DNA from: Prosthecobacter dejongeii
GTDB taxonomy: Bacteria > Verrucomicrobiota > Verrucomicrobiia > Verrucomicrobiales > Verrucomicrobiaceae
Length of the DNA stretch: 64,000 nt
Assembly (NCBI RefSeq): GCF_014203045.1
Contig: NZ_JACHIF010000001.1
Location: 744,001 to 808,000, forward strand
Reading direction: 5' to 3'
Under the pieces are notes generated by a model. It was not told the origin of the DNA. It did not search any database and was given only the letters and a program-made list of their open reading frames with translations. Positions 25,753-35,800 of the stretch are shown here, piece by piece; the first letter of the stretch is position 1; every line of letters begins with the position of its first letter. Position numbers and translations under genes: made by a program.

Positions 25753-28700
25753 ATGCTCGCCCATCTCATCACCATCGCTATGCGGCATCGTGCCGCCGTG
25801 TTGCTTGCCATGCTGGTTCTTCTCGGCATCGGCTCGTGGTCGGCCCTCCATCTGCCCATTGATGCTGTCCCGGACATCACCAACCCACAGGTGCAGATCA
25901 ACACCGCTGTTTCCGCTCTCGCCCCAGAAGAGATCGAAAAGCTGGTCACCTTTCCCATTGAAAGCGAAATGGCGGGATTGCCGCAGATGATCGAACTTCG
26001 CTCATTGTCGAAGTTTGGGCTTTCACAAGTCACGATGGTTTTCCATGACGATGTAGATCTGTTCCGCATTCGCCAACTCGTCACCGAGCGCCTACAAGCT
26101 GTGCTGGACGAACTGCCGCCAGGACTTACGCCGAAGCTGGCACCCGTTGCCACTGGGCTGGGAGAAATCTTCTATTACAGTCTTGATTACAGCGACGACG
26201 CAAAAACCAAACCCGCCACCCGTGAGGCGCAGCTCATGGAACTCGCACAAATTCAGGAATATCAGGTGAAGCCATTGCTGCGCAGTACGCCCGGCGTTGC
26301 GGAGGTTAACACCAACGGCGGTTATCAAAAGCAAATCGTCATCAAACCTGATCCCGCCCGTCTTGCCGAACGAGGTCTTTCGCTCGACATGCTGGCAGAG
26401 ATCGTCGAGCAAAACACCCGCAATGCAGGCGGAGGCTATGTCGAGATCGGTGGCGAACAGCTTATTGTCCGCGCTGTCAGTCGCGTGAACGACATCGAAC
26501 AAATCCTCGCCATACCGCTCAAGTTTGCAGGTGGTGTAAAGCCCATCCTCATCAGCGAAGTGGCCACGGTGAGCATCGGCAGCGCCTTTCGTTCTGGAGC
26601 GGCTACCGACGACGGAGACGAGGCCCTTGTGGGTGCCGCCATCATGCTTGCAGGTGAAAGCTCACGACAAGTTGCTGAAGCCGTGCGGGCGAAGCTTACC
26701 GACATCCAGGCCAAGCTGCCGCACGGCGTTGTCATCAGGACGCTCTATGATCGCAGCAATCTTGTCAGCCGCACGATTGCCACGGTGGAGAGGAATCTTA
26801 CCGAAGGGGCTTTGCTCGTCGTTGTGGTGCTGTTTGCGCTGCTTGGGAACTTTCGCGCTGCCTTCATCGTCGCCCTCGTCATTCCGCTTTCCATGCTCTT
26901 TGCCATGACGGGGATGGTGCGCTATCACATCAGTGGGAATCTGATGAGCCTCGGGGCCATCGACTTTGGCCTGATCATTGATGGCGCTGTGGTGATGGTC
27001 GAAAACATCGTCCGCCATCTAGGCGAGCGACAGCACGCGCTTGGTCGCAGGCTCACCGCCAGCGAGCGCACTGAAGAAGTGGTTAAGTCCGCCAAGGAGG
27101 TTGCCAATCCAATGTTCTTCGGCGTGTTGATCATCACGGTCGTTTATGTGCCCATCCTTGCGCTCCAAGGCATTGAAGGGAAGATGTTCAAGCCCATGGC
27201 GCTGGTTGTCATGCTGGCGCTAGGTGGTTCGCTTGTGCTGGCGGTGACCTTGATGCCCGTGCTGTGTTCGTATTTGCTCGGCGGAAAGATTCAGGAAAAA
27301 GACAACTGGCTCGTCACTTTCACCAAGCGGCTTTACACACCGCTCCTGAACTTTGGCCTTCGCTTCCGCCTGCTTGTCGTGCTGCCTATGCTCGTCCTGT
27401 TCGGTTCCTCGCTCTGGGTGTTCTCACGTCTCGGTTCGGAATTCATTCCGCAACTTGATGAGGGCGACTTCGCCTTTCAGCTTATTCGCAGCAGCAGTGC
27501 CGGGCTTTCCTCTTCGCTTGATTTGCAGAAACAGAGCGAGGCTGTCATTCGACGCGAATTCCCGGAGGTTAAGGAAATCTTCTCCCGCATCGGCACGGCG
27601 GAGATCGCGACCGACCCGATGAACCCGAACGTCGCCGATACCTACCTCATGCTCAATCCGCGTGACCAGTGGCGGAAAGAGAATGGCACAATCATCAGCA
27701 AAGAACGCCTCGGTGAACTCATGCGAAAGGCATTGCTCGATCAGGTGCCCGGCCAAAACATCCTGGTTACCCAGCCTATCCAGATGCGCTTCAATGAGAT
27801 CATGGCAGGAGCCCGCGCCGACCTTGTATGCAAAGTCTTTGGAGACAGTTACGATGAACTCGAACGTCTCGCCGGCGAAGTCCGCACTGCCATTGCCAGC
27901 ATTCGTGGCGGAGGCGAGACGGAGTTCGACAGCATTGGCAAAAACCCCATGATTGAGATCCAGCCGGATCGCGAAGCCATGCGCAAGTTCAACGTTCATG
28001 CGGACGAATTGAACCGACTTGTGGAAACCGCACTCGCCGGAAAAGAGGTCGGTACGTTCATTGAAGGAAATCGCCGTAGCTCCATCGTCGTCCGTCTGGC
28101 TGAAGACCGCCGAGCAGATCTCGAAGGCATGAAACGCCTCGCTTTGCGTACCGAGGATGGCGGCATGCTGGCGCTTGGCCAGGTTGCCAAGATCGTGCTG
28201 GTGCCCCAGCCTGTTCAGATCGCCCGTGAAGATACACAGCGCCGTGTCAGCATCCTTATCAACGTGAGAGGGCGCGATACCGAGGGTTTTGTGGAAGAGG
28301 CCACAAACCTCATTCGCGAGACGGTCACATTTCCCGATGGCTATTACTTCGAGTTTGGCGGCCAGTTTAAGAATCTGCAAGAGGCCAAAGCGCGACTGCT
28401 GATTGTCGTGCCTCTCGCGCTCGCCTTGATCTATGTTCTCATTTTCCTGAGCTTTGGTTCATTGAGGCAGGCCACGCTTATCTTCATGTGTGTGCCTCTC
28501 GCCGTCACTGGCGGCATCTTCGCTCTGCACCTCCGAGGAATGCCTTTCACCATCAGCGCAGCGGTGGGATTTATCGCCCTCAGCGGTATCGCCGTTCTTA
28601 ATGGCATCATGCTCATCAGCTTCATTAATCAACTGCGCAGCGAAGGCCGGGAGCTGCGCGAGGCCGTGGTCGAAGGAACCCTCACCCGTCTGCGGCCCAA

Positions 28701-28911
28701 ACTCATGACCGCCCTTGTCGCCAGCCTCGGTTTCCTGCCCATGGCGCTCGCCACCGGAGCCGGAGCCGAAGTGCAACGGCCCATCGCCACCGTCGTCATT
28801 GGTGGCATCCTCACCTCGACTTTCCTCACCCTGCTCGTCGTCCCTGTGCTCTACGACTGGATTGAACGGAAGACCAAGCCGCAACCGAAACTAAACCAAC
28901 TGCCGACATGA
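25753..28911 (+). CDS. HME-RND heavy-metal efflux pump (CzcA-like), set A
   Basis: 1052-residue inner-membrane proton antiporter with the RND layout: TM1, large periplasmic loop, TM2-7, second loop, TM8-12. The N-terminal LPIDAVPDITNPQVQI and SLSKFGLSQVTMVF segments are typical of CzcA/CusA proteins. The TM4 signature IDFGLIIDGAVVMVEN is of the DFGxxxDGAxxxVEN type, which in characterised pumps goes with divalent cations (Zn, Co, Cd). The C-terminal TM10-12 region is intact (AVGFIALSGIAVLNGIMLISFIN). The stop overlaps the next ATG (ATGA). Confidence 0.92.
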   Translation: MLAHLITIAMRHRAAVLLAMLVLLGIGSWSALHLPIDAVPDITNPQVQINTAVSALAPEEIEKLVTFPIESEMAGLPQMIELRSLSKFGLSQVTMVFHDDVDLFRIRQLVTERLQAVLDELPPGLTPKLAPVATGLGEIFYYSLDYSDDAKTKPATREAQLMELAQIQEYQVKPLLRSTPGVAEVNTNGGYQKQIVIKPDPARLAERGLSLDMLAEIVEQNTRNAGGGYVEIGGEQLIVRAVSRVNDIEQILAIPLKFAGGVKPILISEVATVSIGSAFRSGAATDDGDEALVGAAIMLAGESSRQVAEAVRAKLTDIQAKLPHGVVIRTLYDRSNLVSRTIATVERNLTEGALLVVVVLFALLGNFRAAFIVALVIPLSMLFAMTGMVRYHISGNLMSLGAIDFGLIIDGAVVMVENIVRHLGERQHALGRRLTASERTEEVVKSAKEVANPMFFGVLIITVVYVPILALQGIEGKMFKPMALVVMLALGGSLVLAVTLMPVLCSYLLGGKIQEKDNWLVTFTKRLYTPLLNFGLRFRLLVVLPMLVLFGSSLWVFSRLGSEFIPQLDEGDFAFQLIRSSSAGLSSSLDLQKQSEAVIRREFPEVKEIFSRIGTAEIATDPMNPNVADTYLMLNPRDQWRKENGTIISKERLGELMRKALLDQVPGQNILVTQPIQMRFNEIMAGARADLVCKVFGDSYDELERLAGEVRTAIASIRGGGETEFDSIGKNPMIEIQPDREAMRKFNVHADELNRLVETALAGKEVGTFIEGNRRSSIVVRLAEDRRADLEGMKRLALRTEDGGMLALGQVAKIVLVPQPVQIAREDTQRRVSILINVRGRDTEGFVEEATNLIRETVTFPDGYYFEFGGQFKNLQEAKARLLIVVPLALALIYVLIFLSFGSLRQATLIFMCVPLAVTGGIFALHLRGMPFTISAAVGFIALSGIAVLNGIMLISFINQLRSEGRELREAVVEGTLTRLRPKLMTALVASLGFLPMALATGAGAEVQRPIATVVIGGILTSTFLTLLVVPVLYDWIERKTKPQPKLNQLPT

Positions 28912-29180
28912 AAATCACAATCTATATTTCGCTGGTCGCTCTTCTAATATCTTCACCGCTATTTGCAGCAGAAACTTTAGAATCGGTTCATGGTGCTGCA
29001 AAAACGCTCGATTATTGGCGGCAGAACATTTTTTTTTCCAATGTCAGCCACGCGGCTGGCGGCTTCGGACTGGCATTGGTTTTGCCACGTTCTTTGACAG
29101 GCAGGCCCGCCATGCGGTTGGTAGGCTGGTTGCTTATTGGATTCCTGCTGATTGCTCACGCGATGGCGGTCACCGCATGA
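28908..29180 (+). CDS. Small membrane protein after the set A pump
   Basis: 90 residues with an N-terminal signal (IYISLVALLISSPLFAAE), a HAAG-containing middle and a C-terminal hydrophobic helix (LVGWLLIGFLLIAHAMAVTA). It overlaps the pump gene by four bases, so it is probably co-translated. I recognise no family. A His-rich segment (HGAAK, SHAAGG) could touch metal, but this is speculative. Confidence 0.55.
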   Translation: MKITIYISLVALLISSPLFAAETLESVHGAAKTLDYWRQNIFFSNVSHAAGGFGLALVLPRSLTGRPAMRLVGWLLIGFLLIAHAMAVTA

Positions 29181-29253
29181 TTTTGGCTGCCACACATCAA
29201 TGACGCCAGGAACTGAAAAGAACTCCGCCTCCCACTTTCACCGTCATTCTCTG

Positions 29254-29331
29254 AATACCTCATATACTTTCTCATCTTGCTCGTCGTGCCTGTGCTCTAC
29301 GACTGGATTGAACGAAAAACCAAACCACAAC
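29254..29331 (+). pseudogene. Remnant of a second RND pump 3' end
   Basis: The stretch reads LLVVPVLYDWIERKTKPQP, nearly identical to the last residues of the set A pump (28831-28890), with small indels upstream and no pump body. At base level it is similar but not identical to the pump end, so it is either a diverged duplication or the scar of a recombination that brought in the following metal-binding gene together with the tail of its former pump. Confidence 0.7.
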
Positions 29332-29340
29332 CAACGCACA

Positions 29341-29775
29341 ATGAAAACACTGCTAAATATCCTCCTCATCGCCGCCCTTTCCACCACTGCGGTTTTTGCT
29401 GATGCAAAAGTCAAAGCCGGTCCCCGCAAGGGCCTTCTCCTTGAACTCGGCGATAAGCACGCCGAATTCTTGGTTGAGAAGAACCGTACCATCAGCATTG
29501 CCGTTTATGACGCCGCGCTGAAAGCCCAGCCCGCCAGCACTGAAGTCATCACCGCCACAGCCGAAGCGCCGAGCGGCAAGACGAAGATCGAGTTTGAGAA
29601 GAAAGGCGACATGCTGGTCTCGAAGACCCCACTGCCAGATGGCGAAGGCTACCAAATTGTTCTGCAAGCCAAGGCAACACCTAACGCGAAGGTGAAGAAC
29701 TTTCGTATCAAGCTCCAAACCCATGTCTGCAACGGGTGTAGCAACGCAGAATATGCTTGTACGTGCGACGAGTGA
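29341..29775 (+). CDS. Secreted protein with C-terminal CxxC/CTC metal-binding motif
   Basis: 144 residues with signal peptide MKTLLNILLIAALSTTAVFA. A beta-rich middle (GPRKGLLLELGDKHAEFLVEKNRTISI) is followed by a C-terminal motif CNGCSNAEYACTC. It is a paralogue of the protein at 36153, which has CPTCKNKEYACTC at the same place. Both genes follow RND pump genes. The shared fold begins with the GP(R/T)GG-like turn and a phrase (HAEFLVEKNR / HVEFFVNKDK) found in periplasmic proteins near copper/zinc pumps. A periplasmic metal chaperone role is inferred. Confidence 0.7.
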   Translation: MKTLLNILLIAALSTTAVFADAKVKAGPRKGLLLELGDKHAEFLVEKNRTISIAVYDAALKAQPASTEVITATAEAPSGKTKIEFEKKGDMLVSKTPLPDGEGYQIVLQAKATPNAKVKNFRIKLQTHVCNGCSNAEYACTCDE

Positions 29776-29791
29776 TTGAACGACTTCGAGG

Positions 29792-29820
29792 CTCCTGATT
29801 CCGAGCTCAGGAATCAGGGG
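29792..29820. other. 11-bp hairpin between set A and set B
   Basis: CTCCTGATTCC (29792-29802) pairs with GGAATCAGGGG (29810-29820) around a 7-nt loop, with one wobble. No T-run follows on the plus strand, so it is not a classical terminator. It separates the set A genes from set B. Confidence 0.4.
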
Positions 29821-29872
29821 CTTCAAAATTAAAATTGAATATATCGGCCACCAGAGCATCTTAGAACCTCAC

Positions 29873-30319
29873 ATGTCACGTTTCCGCAAACACATCCTCC
29901 TCATGCTGGCCGTTTTGGTCGTGGCGTGCGCGCAGGTGTTTGGCGTGCAGCGTGGCTATGCCTGTAACCATGGCAATGCTGTTGTGGAGACTGAAGTTGA
30001 GCACTGCCATCAAGTGGTGGTGGATGATCAGTCGCATGAAGTTCCCTGCGAGGAAAGCTCCACGAAAGAGTGTGACAATCAGGGCGAGAAGGATCACCAC
30101 GCGCCTTTGGGTGTGGACATGCAGGCTGCCCCTTCAAGTTTGGTGGCAGTTTCGATTCCTACTTTTGTTGCGGTATTGGTCATTGAAACTTGGGTTCATG
30201 ACTGGGTGCTGATTCAAGCGCTCGCTGAGAATGAATGGATGAAGATGCCCCTGGACACAGGGGGGGAGAGTCCGCCTGCATCGTTGCAGGTGGCACGTTG
30301 CATGGTGATTTTGGTTTGA
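29873..30319 (+). CDS. Small secreted Cys/His-rich protein preceding RND set B
   Basis: 148 residues with a signal peptide (HILLMLAVLVVACAQVFG), a Cys/His/Glu-rich middle (YACNHGNAV, EHCHQVVV, VPCEESSTKECDNQGEKDHH) and a second hydrophobic stretch (SLVAVSIPTFVAVLVIETW). No family is recognised. Position (directly before a TolC gene) and architecture match the proteins at 23227 and 43325. A periplasmic metal-binding accessory role is inferred. Confidence 0.6.
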   Translation: MSRFRKHILLMLAVLVVACAQVFGVQRGYACNHGNAVVETEVEHCHQVVVDDQSHEVPCEESSTKECDNQGEKDHHAPLGVDMQAAPSSLVAVSIPTFVAVLVIETWVHDWVLIQALAENEWMKMPLDTGGESPPASLQVARCMVILV

Positions 30320-30433
30320 GGTAAGAAGCCTGCGCTGCCGTCCACGACTGACGGCTGAGGCGCTCTGGCGATCTTCTCACTGCTTCTGGCATGGCATGTC
30401 CACGCCTGCAAACCACAAACCACCGTCTTTCTC

Positions 30434-31684
30434 ATGCTTCGCTCTACCTTTTTGCTTCTACCACTGCTGTGTGCAGCCGCCTCGTCGGCATCTGCCGTTA
30501 CTCTCACCCTTTCGGACATTGGATCAAGGGTCCGCGCCTCGCACCCGTCTCTCAAGGCCGCTCGCATGGCTGTGGAGGAGGCTCGTGCTCGCCAGCTCGG
30601 TGCCGGGCGGCTTTCGAATCCCTCAGTGGGCTTGGATTCACGCAATGAAACATTTCTTTCACCAGGCGAGGTCATCCTATCTCTCGATCAGTCTTTCCCA
30701 ATCACTAGGCGCTTGCGGCTGGAGAAGCAGCTCACCGGGCAGCTCGTTACCGCAGCGGAGCTGGAGGTGAAAGATGCCGAACGGAGTTTGATTTCTGATG
30801 CGCAAACTTTGGCAGTACAGATTCTCGCAATTGAGCAGCAACGGGGGTTGCGCCAGCAGCAGACAGCGTTGGCGACAAAACTCTCAGCGTTCGTTGCCGG
30901 ACGCGCAAAGGCAGGTGAACTCTCGGCGCTGGATGCCGCACAGGCTCAAGTGGACGCACAACGCCTCATTGTGGAAGCCCGCAAGCTGGAAGGCGAGAGC
31001 CGCAGCCTGTTGGGCACTCTCAAGCCTATGCTAGACCTTGACCCAGATGAGGCTCTGTCGATCTCCGGCACCCTCCCTGAAATGGGCGTGCCCGGCAAAG
31101 GTGCAAATTGGATAATGCGTGCAGATTATCAGCTCGCTGAAGCCAAGCTCATCGCTTCTCAAACCGACATCGGTCTTGCCAAAGCCAACAAGTGGCAGGA
31201 CGTGAGCGCTGGCATCTTCGCCGGGCCAGAATATCAAAATGCATCTGGAGATGATCGACGGACCAATGGTGTGATTGGTTTCCGCATCTCGCTTCCGTTA
31301 CCGTTTTGGAACAAGAACGAGGGGCAAGTGGCCGAGAAAACCGCCGCTGCGGAGCGTGTGCGCCTGGAGCAAGCGGCGCTTGCCAAGCAAATCCGTAGTG
31401 ATGTGGAGAATGCCCGGAAAGACATGCAGACCAGCTATGATCTCGCACACGAAACCCGCGACAAGCTGCTTCCGCTCGTGATCGAGCAGACTGGCAAGCT
31501 CGAAAAAGCCTACGAGAGCGGCCAGACCGACTTGCTCACGATTCTCCGCGCCCGCGAGCAGCGCCTGCAACTCGAAGCCGCAGCTCTGGATGCCGTGCGT
31601 GACTTTCACCTCGCCCGTATCCGCTACGAGACGGCCATCGGCAAGCACGCGCCCGCAGTGCCAGTCACTTCTACAAAACGCTAA
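30434..31684 (+). CDS. TolC-family outer membrane efflux protein, set B
   Basis: 416 residues, signal peptide MLRSTFLLLPLLCAAASSASA. OEP repeats with LSNPSVGLDSRNETF and IGFRISLPLPFWNKNEGQVAEKTAAAE; long helices AARMAVEEARARQLGAGR and AYESGQTDLLTILRAREQRLQLEA. It is distinctly different in sequence from the set A and set C channels. The adaptor gene starts 27 bp downstream. Confidence 0.88.
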   Translation: MLRSTFLLLPLLCAAASSASAVTLTLSDIGSRVRASHPSLKAARMAVEEARARQLGAGRLSNPSVGLDSRNETFLSPGEVILSLDQSFPITRRLRLEKQLTGQLVTAAELEVKDAERSLISDAQTLAVQILAIEQQRGLRQQQTALATKLSAFVAGRAKAGELSALDAAQAQVDAQRLIVEARKLEGESRSLLGTLKPMLDLDPDEALSISGTLPEMGVPGKGANWIMRADYQLAEAKLIASQTDIGLAKANKWQDVSAGIFAGPEYQNASGDDRRTNGVIGFRISLPLPFWNKNEGQVAEKTAAAERVRLEQAALAKQIRSDVENARKDMQTSYDLAHETRDKLLPLVIEQTGKLEKAYESGQTDLLTILRAREQRLQLEAAALDAVRDFHLARIRYETAIGKHAPAVPVTSTKR

Positions 31685-31711
31685 TTTCACCATCCCCATC
31701 TGATTTCCAAC

Positions 31712-32887
31712 ATGAAACGACCCCTTGTCTCTTTGATCCTCTCCCTCGCCATGTCTGGTGTGGTCCATGCCGAAGGTGATGCTAAACGTGCTGCAAACAC
31801 CGTCGTACTCGACGAGACTGGAGTGAAGAACCTCCGCATCGAAACCGTCGAGGTCGAAGAAACCGACTTCGAGGCCACCATTTTTTCGTTAGGCCGCATC
31901 GAGGCCATTCCCAGCAAAGTCGCGGCTGTCAGTAGCCGCATTCCAGGGCGCATTGTTGAGCTGAAGGTATCGCCTGGGGAAACAGTGAAGTTGGGCGACG
32001 AAGTTGCGAAGGTGGAAAGCCGCCAGCCAGGCGATCCACCACCAGTTATTTCTCTTGTTGCACCGCTGGCGGGCCTTGTCACCCATGTGGATGCACGCTT
32101 GGGCGATCCCATTGACCCCGAGAAAGCGATGCTGGAGATCACCGACCTCAGCGAGGTCTATGCTGTCGCTCGTGTGCCGGAGCATCAAGCCGGGCGCATG
32201 ACGCCAGGAACCGTAGCGCATATCAAGGTCGCTGCACTGCCGAATGAGAAATTTGATGGCGAGTTGCTGCGCTTCGGCACCAGTGCCGACAAGGAGAGTG
32301 GCACAATCGACGCCATCTTCCGTCTTCCGAACAATGGCGGGCAACTTCGCTCGGACATGAGGGCGGAATTCAGCATCGTAATGAGCAAGCGTAGCAACGT
32401 CGTCAGTGTACCGCGAGCCGCTTTGCAAGGCGAGGGAGGTAACCGCTTCGTCTATGTGAAGGATTTTGACCTCGCGAACGCCTTTGTGAAAACGCCTGTC
32501 ACCGTGGGCGAGATCAATGACCGTTTTGTCGAAGTTACCAACGGACTATTGCCAGCGGATGAAGTGGTCACTCGCGGTGCATATTCACTCTCTTTTGCCG
32601 GAGCCAGCAGTGTCTCGCTGAAGGAAGCATTGGACGCTGCGCACGGCCATGAACACGCCGCCGATGGGGGTGAGTTGACCCCAGAGAAAAAAGCGGAGAT
32701 GGCCGCCAAGCAAGGAGGCGGCGATGGGCATGGACATGAAGAATCTGGCGGGGCCAGCTCTATGTGGATGTATGCCACAGGCGTTCTTTTTGTCCTGCTG
32801 CTGCTTTCCATTTTCACCAAGAAAAGCCGCGTGGATGACGAGAACGACACCCAGGCCCCCACCCCCACCAAGAAGGAGGCGCACTAG
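31712..32887 (+). CDS. RND periplasmic adaptor with C-terminal His-rich tail and TM helix, set B
   Basis: 391-residue membrane-fusion protein. Signal peptide, then the lipoyl/barrel parts: VSSRIPGRIVELKVSPGETVKLGDEVAKVESRQPG, GLVTHVDARLGDPIDPEKAMLEITDLSEVYAVARVPE and NVVSVPRAALQGEGGNRFVYVKD. The hairpin is short. The C-terminus is unusual: a His-rich stretch (HGHEHAADGG, GDGHGHEESGG) followed by a transmembrane helix (MWMYATGVLFVLLLLSIF) and a charged cytosolic end. The His stretch may bind metal for the pump. The RND gene begins one base after the stop codon. Confidence 0.85.
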   Translation: MKRPLVSLILSLAMSGVVHAEGDAKRAANTVVLDETGVKNLRIETVEVEETDFEATIFSLGRIEAIPSKVAAVSSRIPGRIVELKVSPGETVKLGDEVAKVESRQPGDPPPVISLVAPLAGLVTHVDARLGDPIDPEKAMLEITDLSEVYAVARVPEHQAGRMTPGTVAHIKVAALPNEKFDGELLRFGTSADKESGTIDAIFRLPNNGGQLRSDMRAEFSIVMSKRSNVVSVPRAALQGEGGNRFVYVKDFDLANAFVKTPVTVGEINDRFVEVTNGLLPADEVVTRGAYSLSFAGASSVSLKEALDAAHGHEHAADGGELTPEKKAEMAAKQGGGDGHGHEESGGASSMWMYATGVLFVLLLLSIFTKKSRVDDENDTQAPTPTKKEAH

Positions 32888-32888
32888 T

Positions 32889-35800
32889 ATGCTGAATAAA
32901 ATGATTCATTGGGCGCTCGCCAGCAGGGCGCTCATCATTGGCGTCTCGCTCATCCTCATGGTGATGGGCTTGAAGACAGCCACGGAGTTGCCTGTGGAGG
33001 TGCTGCCTGACCTCACCAAGCCAACGGTCATCATCCTGACTGAGGCCTCCGGTCTGGCACCAGAAGAAGTTGAGACACGGGTCACACAGCCCATTGAAAG
33101 CGCCCTCATGGGCGTAGCTGGTCTGACTCGACTGCGTTCCAATTCTGACGTGGCGCTATCGCTCGTCTATGCCGAATTCGGGTGGGACACGGACATTTAT
33201 AAAGCACGAATGTTCGTCCAGGAGCGCCTTCAAGGTGTGCGTGAGCAATTACCAGAAGGCGTGCAGCCTTTCATGACGCCGGTGGCCTCGCTCATGGGTG
33301 AGATTCTTCTCGTCGGCGTGCGCTCTACCATCAAGGAAGGTGAACCCGGCTACCTGCCGCCTCGTGAAGTGCGTTCCCTAGCTGACTGGACGATCAAGCG
33401 CCGCTTGCAAAGCATCTCGGGCATTGCCGAAATCCTAAACATGGGCGGCGGTGTGAAGCGAATCGAAATCCAGCCTGACCCCTTCAAAATGCAGGCTAAT
33501 GGCATCGGCTTTGATGAACTGGAGCAGGCGGCCACGGAGGCGGCCAACACCACGACGGGCGGCTTCATTAATACAGGCCCCACGGAAATCATGGTGCGCA
33601 ACTTGGCGATGACCGTTGAACTGGACGACATCGCCCGCACAGTCATCAAAAAGGTCAATGATCGCCCTATATCCATCGGGGATGTGGCTAACGTTATCTG
33701 GAGTGTGGAGCCGATGCGTGGTGATGCCACCGTGAGCCAGTACCCGGAGAAGTCTGCCACCTACGGCGTCATCATGTCTATAACCAAGTCACCTGGCTTT
33801 GATACACGGGCACTTACGGAACAAATCAAAGTGGCATTGGATGAATTGAACTCCACCTTTCCTCCAGGCATCGAAACCACGCTGCTGTTCCAGCAAAAAG
33901 ACTTCATCGACAATGCAATCGGAAATCTCACCGAGGCCATTCGTGACGGAGCCATCATGGTGACCATCGTGCTGTTCCTGTTCCTGCTGAACTTCCGCAC
34001 CACCTTCATCACGCTGATGGCCATGCCGCTTTCGTTTGGCATTACCATGCTGGTCTTCAAATGGTTCGGTATCAGTGTGAACAGCATGACTCTTGGTGGA
34101 CTCGCCGTCGCCATTGGTATGGTTGTGGACGATGCTATTGTGGATGTAGAGAACGTCTTCCGCCGATTGCGGGAGAACGCTGCTCTGCCGCATCCACACC
34201 CCAGATTGCAGGTCATTGCCAAGGCTTCCGGCGAAGTGCGGAATTCCATCCTCTATGCCACGGTGCTCATCATTCTGGTGTTCCTGCCGCTGCTGGGTTT
34301 GACGGGAGTGGAAGGTAAGCTTTTTGCCCCCATCGCCATCGCCACTATTATCTCGATGATGGCTTCCTTCATCGTCTCTCTCACGGCGATTCCTGTGCTA
34401 TGTTCGATTCTGTTGAATCCCAAAGTAGGCCATGAACACAAAGACGGCTTCCTCACTCGCGGTATGAAATGGCTGCTGGAGAACACTCTGCTGCGATTCG
34501 GCCTCAGCCAGCCGTTCCTCATGCTCGGCATCGTGCTGGTGATCGTCATAGCTGCGTTTTCGCTTTACCCGAAGATGAACAAGGACTTCTTACCCAAGTT
34601 CCAGGAGGAAACAGCCCTTGTGGCGGCCACGGCGGCTCCCGGCACCTCACTGGAGGAGATGAACAAAATCTCCGACGTGCTGGAGCAGCAGATTCTCTCT
34701 GTCGAAGGTGTTTCCAAAGTAGGCCGTCGCTTGGGACGGGCCGAGCGTGGGGATCATGTTGTCCCCGTCTCCACCGCCGAATTTGACGTGGACTTTCGCA
34801 AGGAAGAGGGTGACGGCGAAGGCCATTCCGCCGGAGGCCGGGGTCGCAAAGAGATCATCGAAGACATCACCAAAAAGCTCAAAACAGTGCCGGGTGTTTT
34901 CGCCGTTGTCAGCGGCCCTCTAGCTGACCGCATCGGCCACATGATGAGTGGTGTTTCTGCACCCGTGGCGGTGAAAGTCTTTGGCCCAGATCTCGAAAAG
35001 CTCCGCCAGATTGGTATCGAAATTCAAACCATTGCGAAAACCATCCCAGGATTCGAGGACTGCAAGCTGGATCAGACTTCATCCATCCCGCAGCTTCGCA
35101 TCGAGGCTGACCGTGATCGTGCGAAAGCTTACGGCATCGCCCCAGGCAAGCTGAACGACCAGCTATCCGCTCTCATTGGTGGAAAAGAAGTGGCAGAGTT
35201 GCGCGAGGGGCAACGTGCAGTGAATCTCGTCCTGCGTCTGCCCGTCGAGTGGCGTGACTCACCCGATAAGATCGCCGAGCTCCCCATTGAGGCTGGCGGC
35301 CAGCGCATCCCTCTTTCGCTTGTCGCCGATGTGCGCGAGGCCAAAGGGCCGAACGTCATCTTCCGCGAAAACAGCCAGCGCCGCTTCGCCTTGGCTATCA
35401 AGCCCACCGTGCAGGACGTGTCTAACCTCGTCGTCAAAATGCGGGATGAAGTCACCGAAAAGGTCAAGCTCCCTGAAGGCTACTTCATCACTTTCGAGGG
35501 TGAGTTCCAGGCGCAGCAGGAGGCCACGCAGCGCATTGCCACCTTTACCCTCGTGGTGCTTGCCGTGATTGCCTTCCTTCTCTACGGCTACTTCCGCACA
35601 CCATTCTTCGCCATCCAGGTGCTGTGCGACATTCCGCTAGCCATGGTCGGCGGGCTCGTCTTCACATACTTCAAGCTGAACAACATTAGCATCGCCACGC
35701 TGGTTGGTTTCATCGCCGTCGCTGGTGTCGCCGCCCGTAACAGCATCATGCTCATCAGTCATTACCTGCATCTCATGCAGCACGAAGGCGAGGGCTTCAC

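Noticed and set aside
27424-28380. Long open frame antisense to the set A pump (also 3796-4527 and 35637-36062 on the minus strand)
   Set aside because: They lie entirely opposite strongly conserved genes, have no start context and show composition expected for antisense frames of GC-rich genes.
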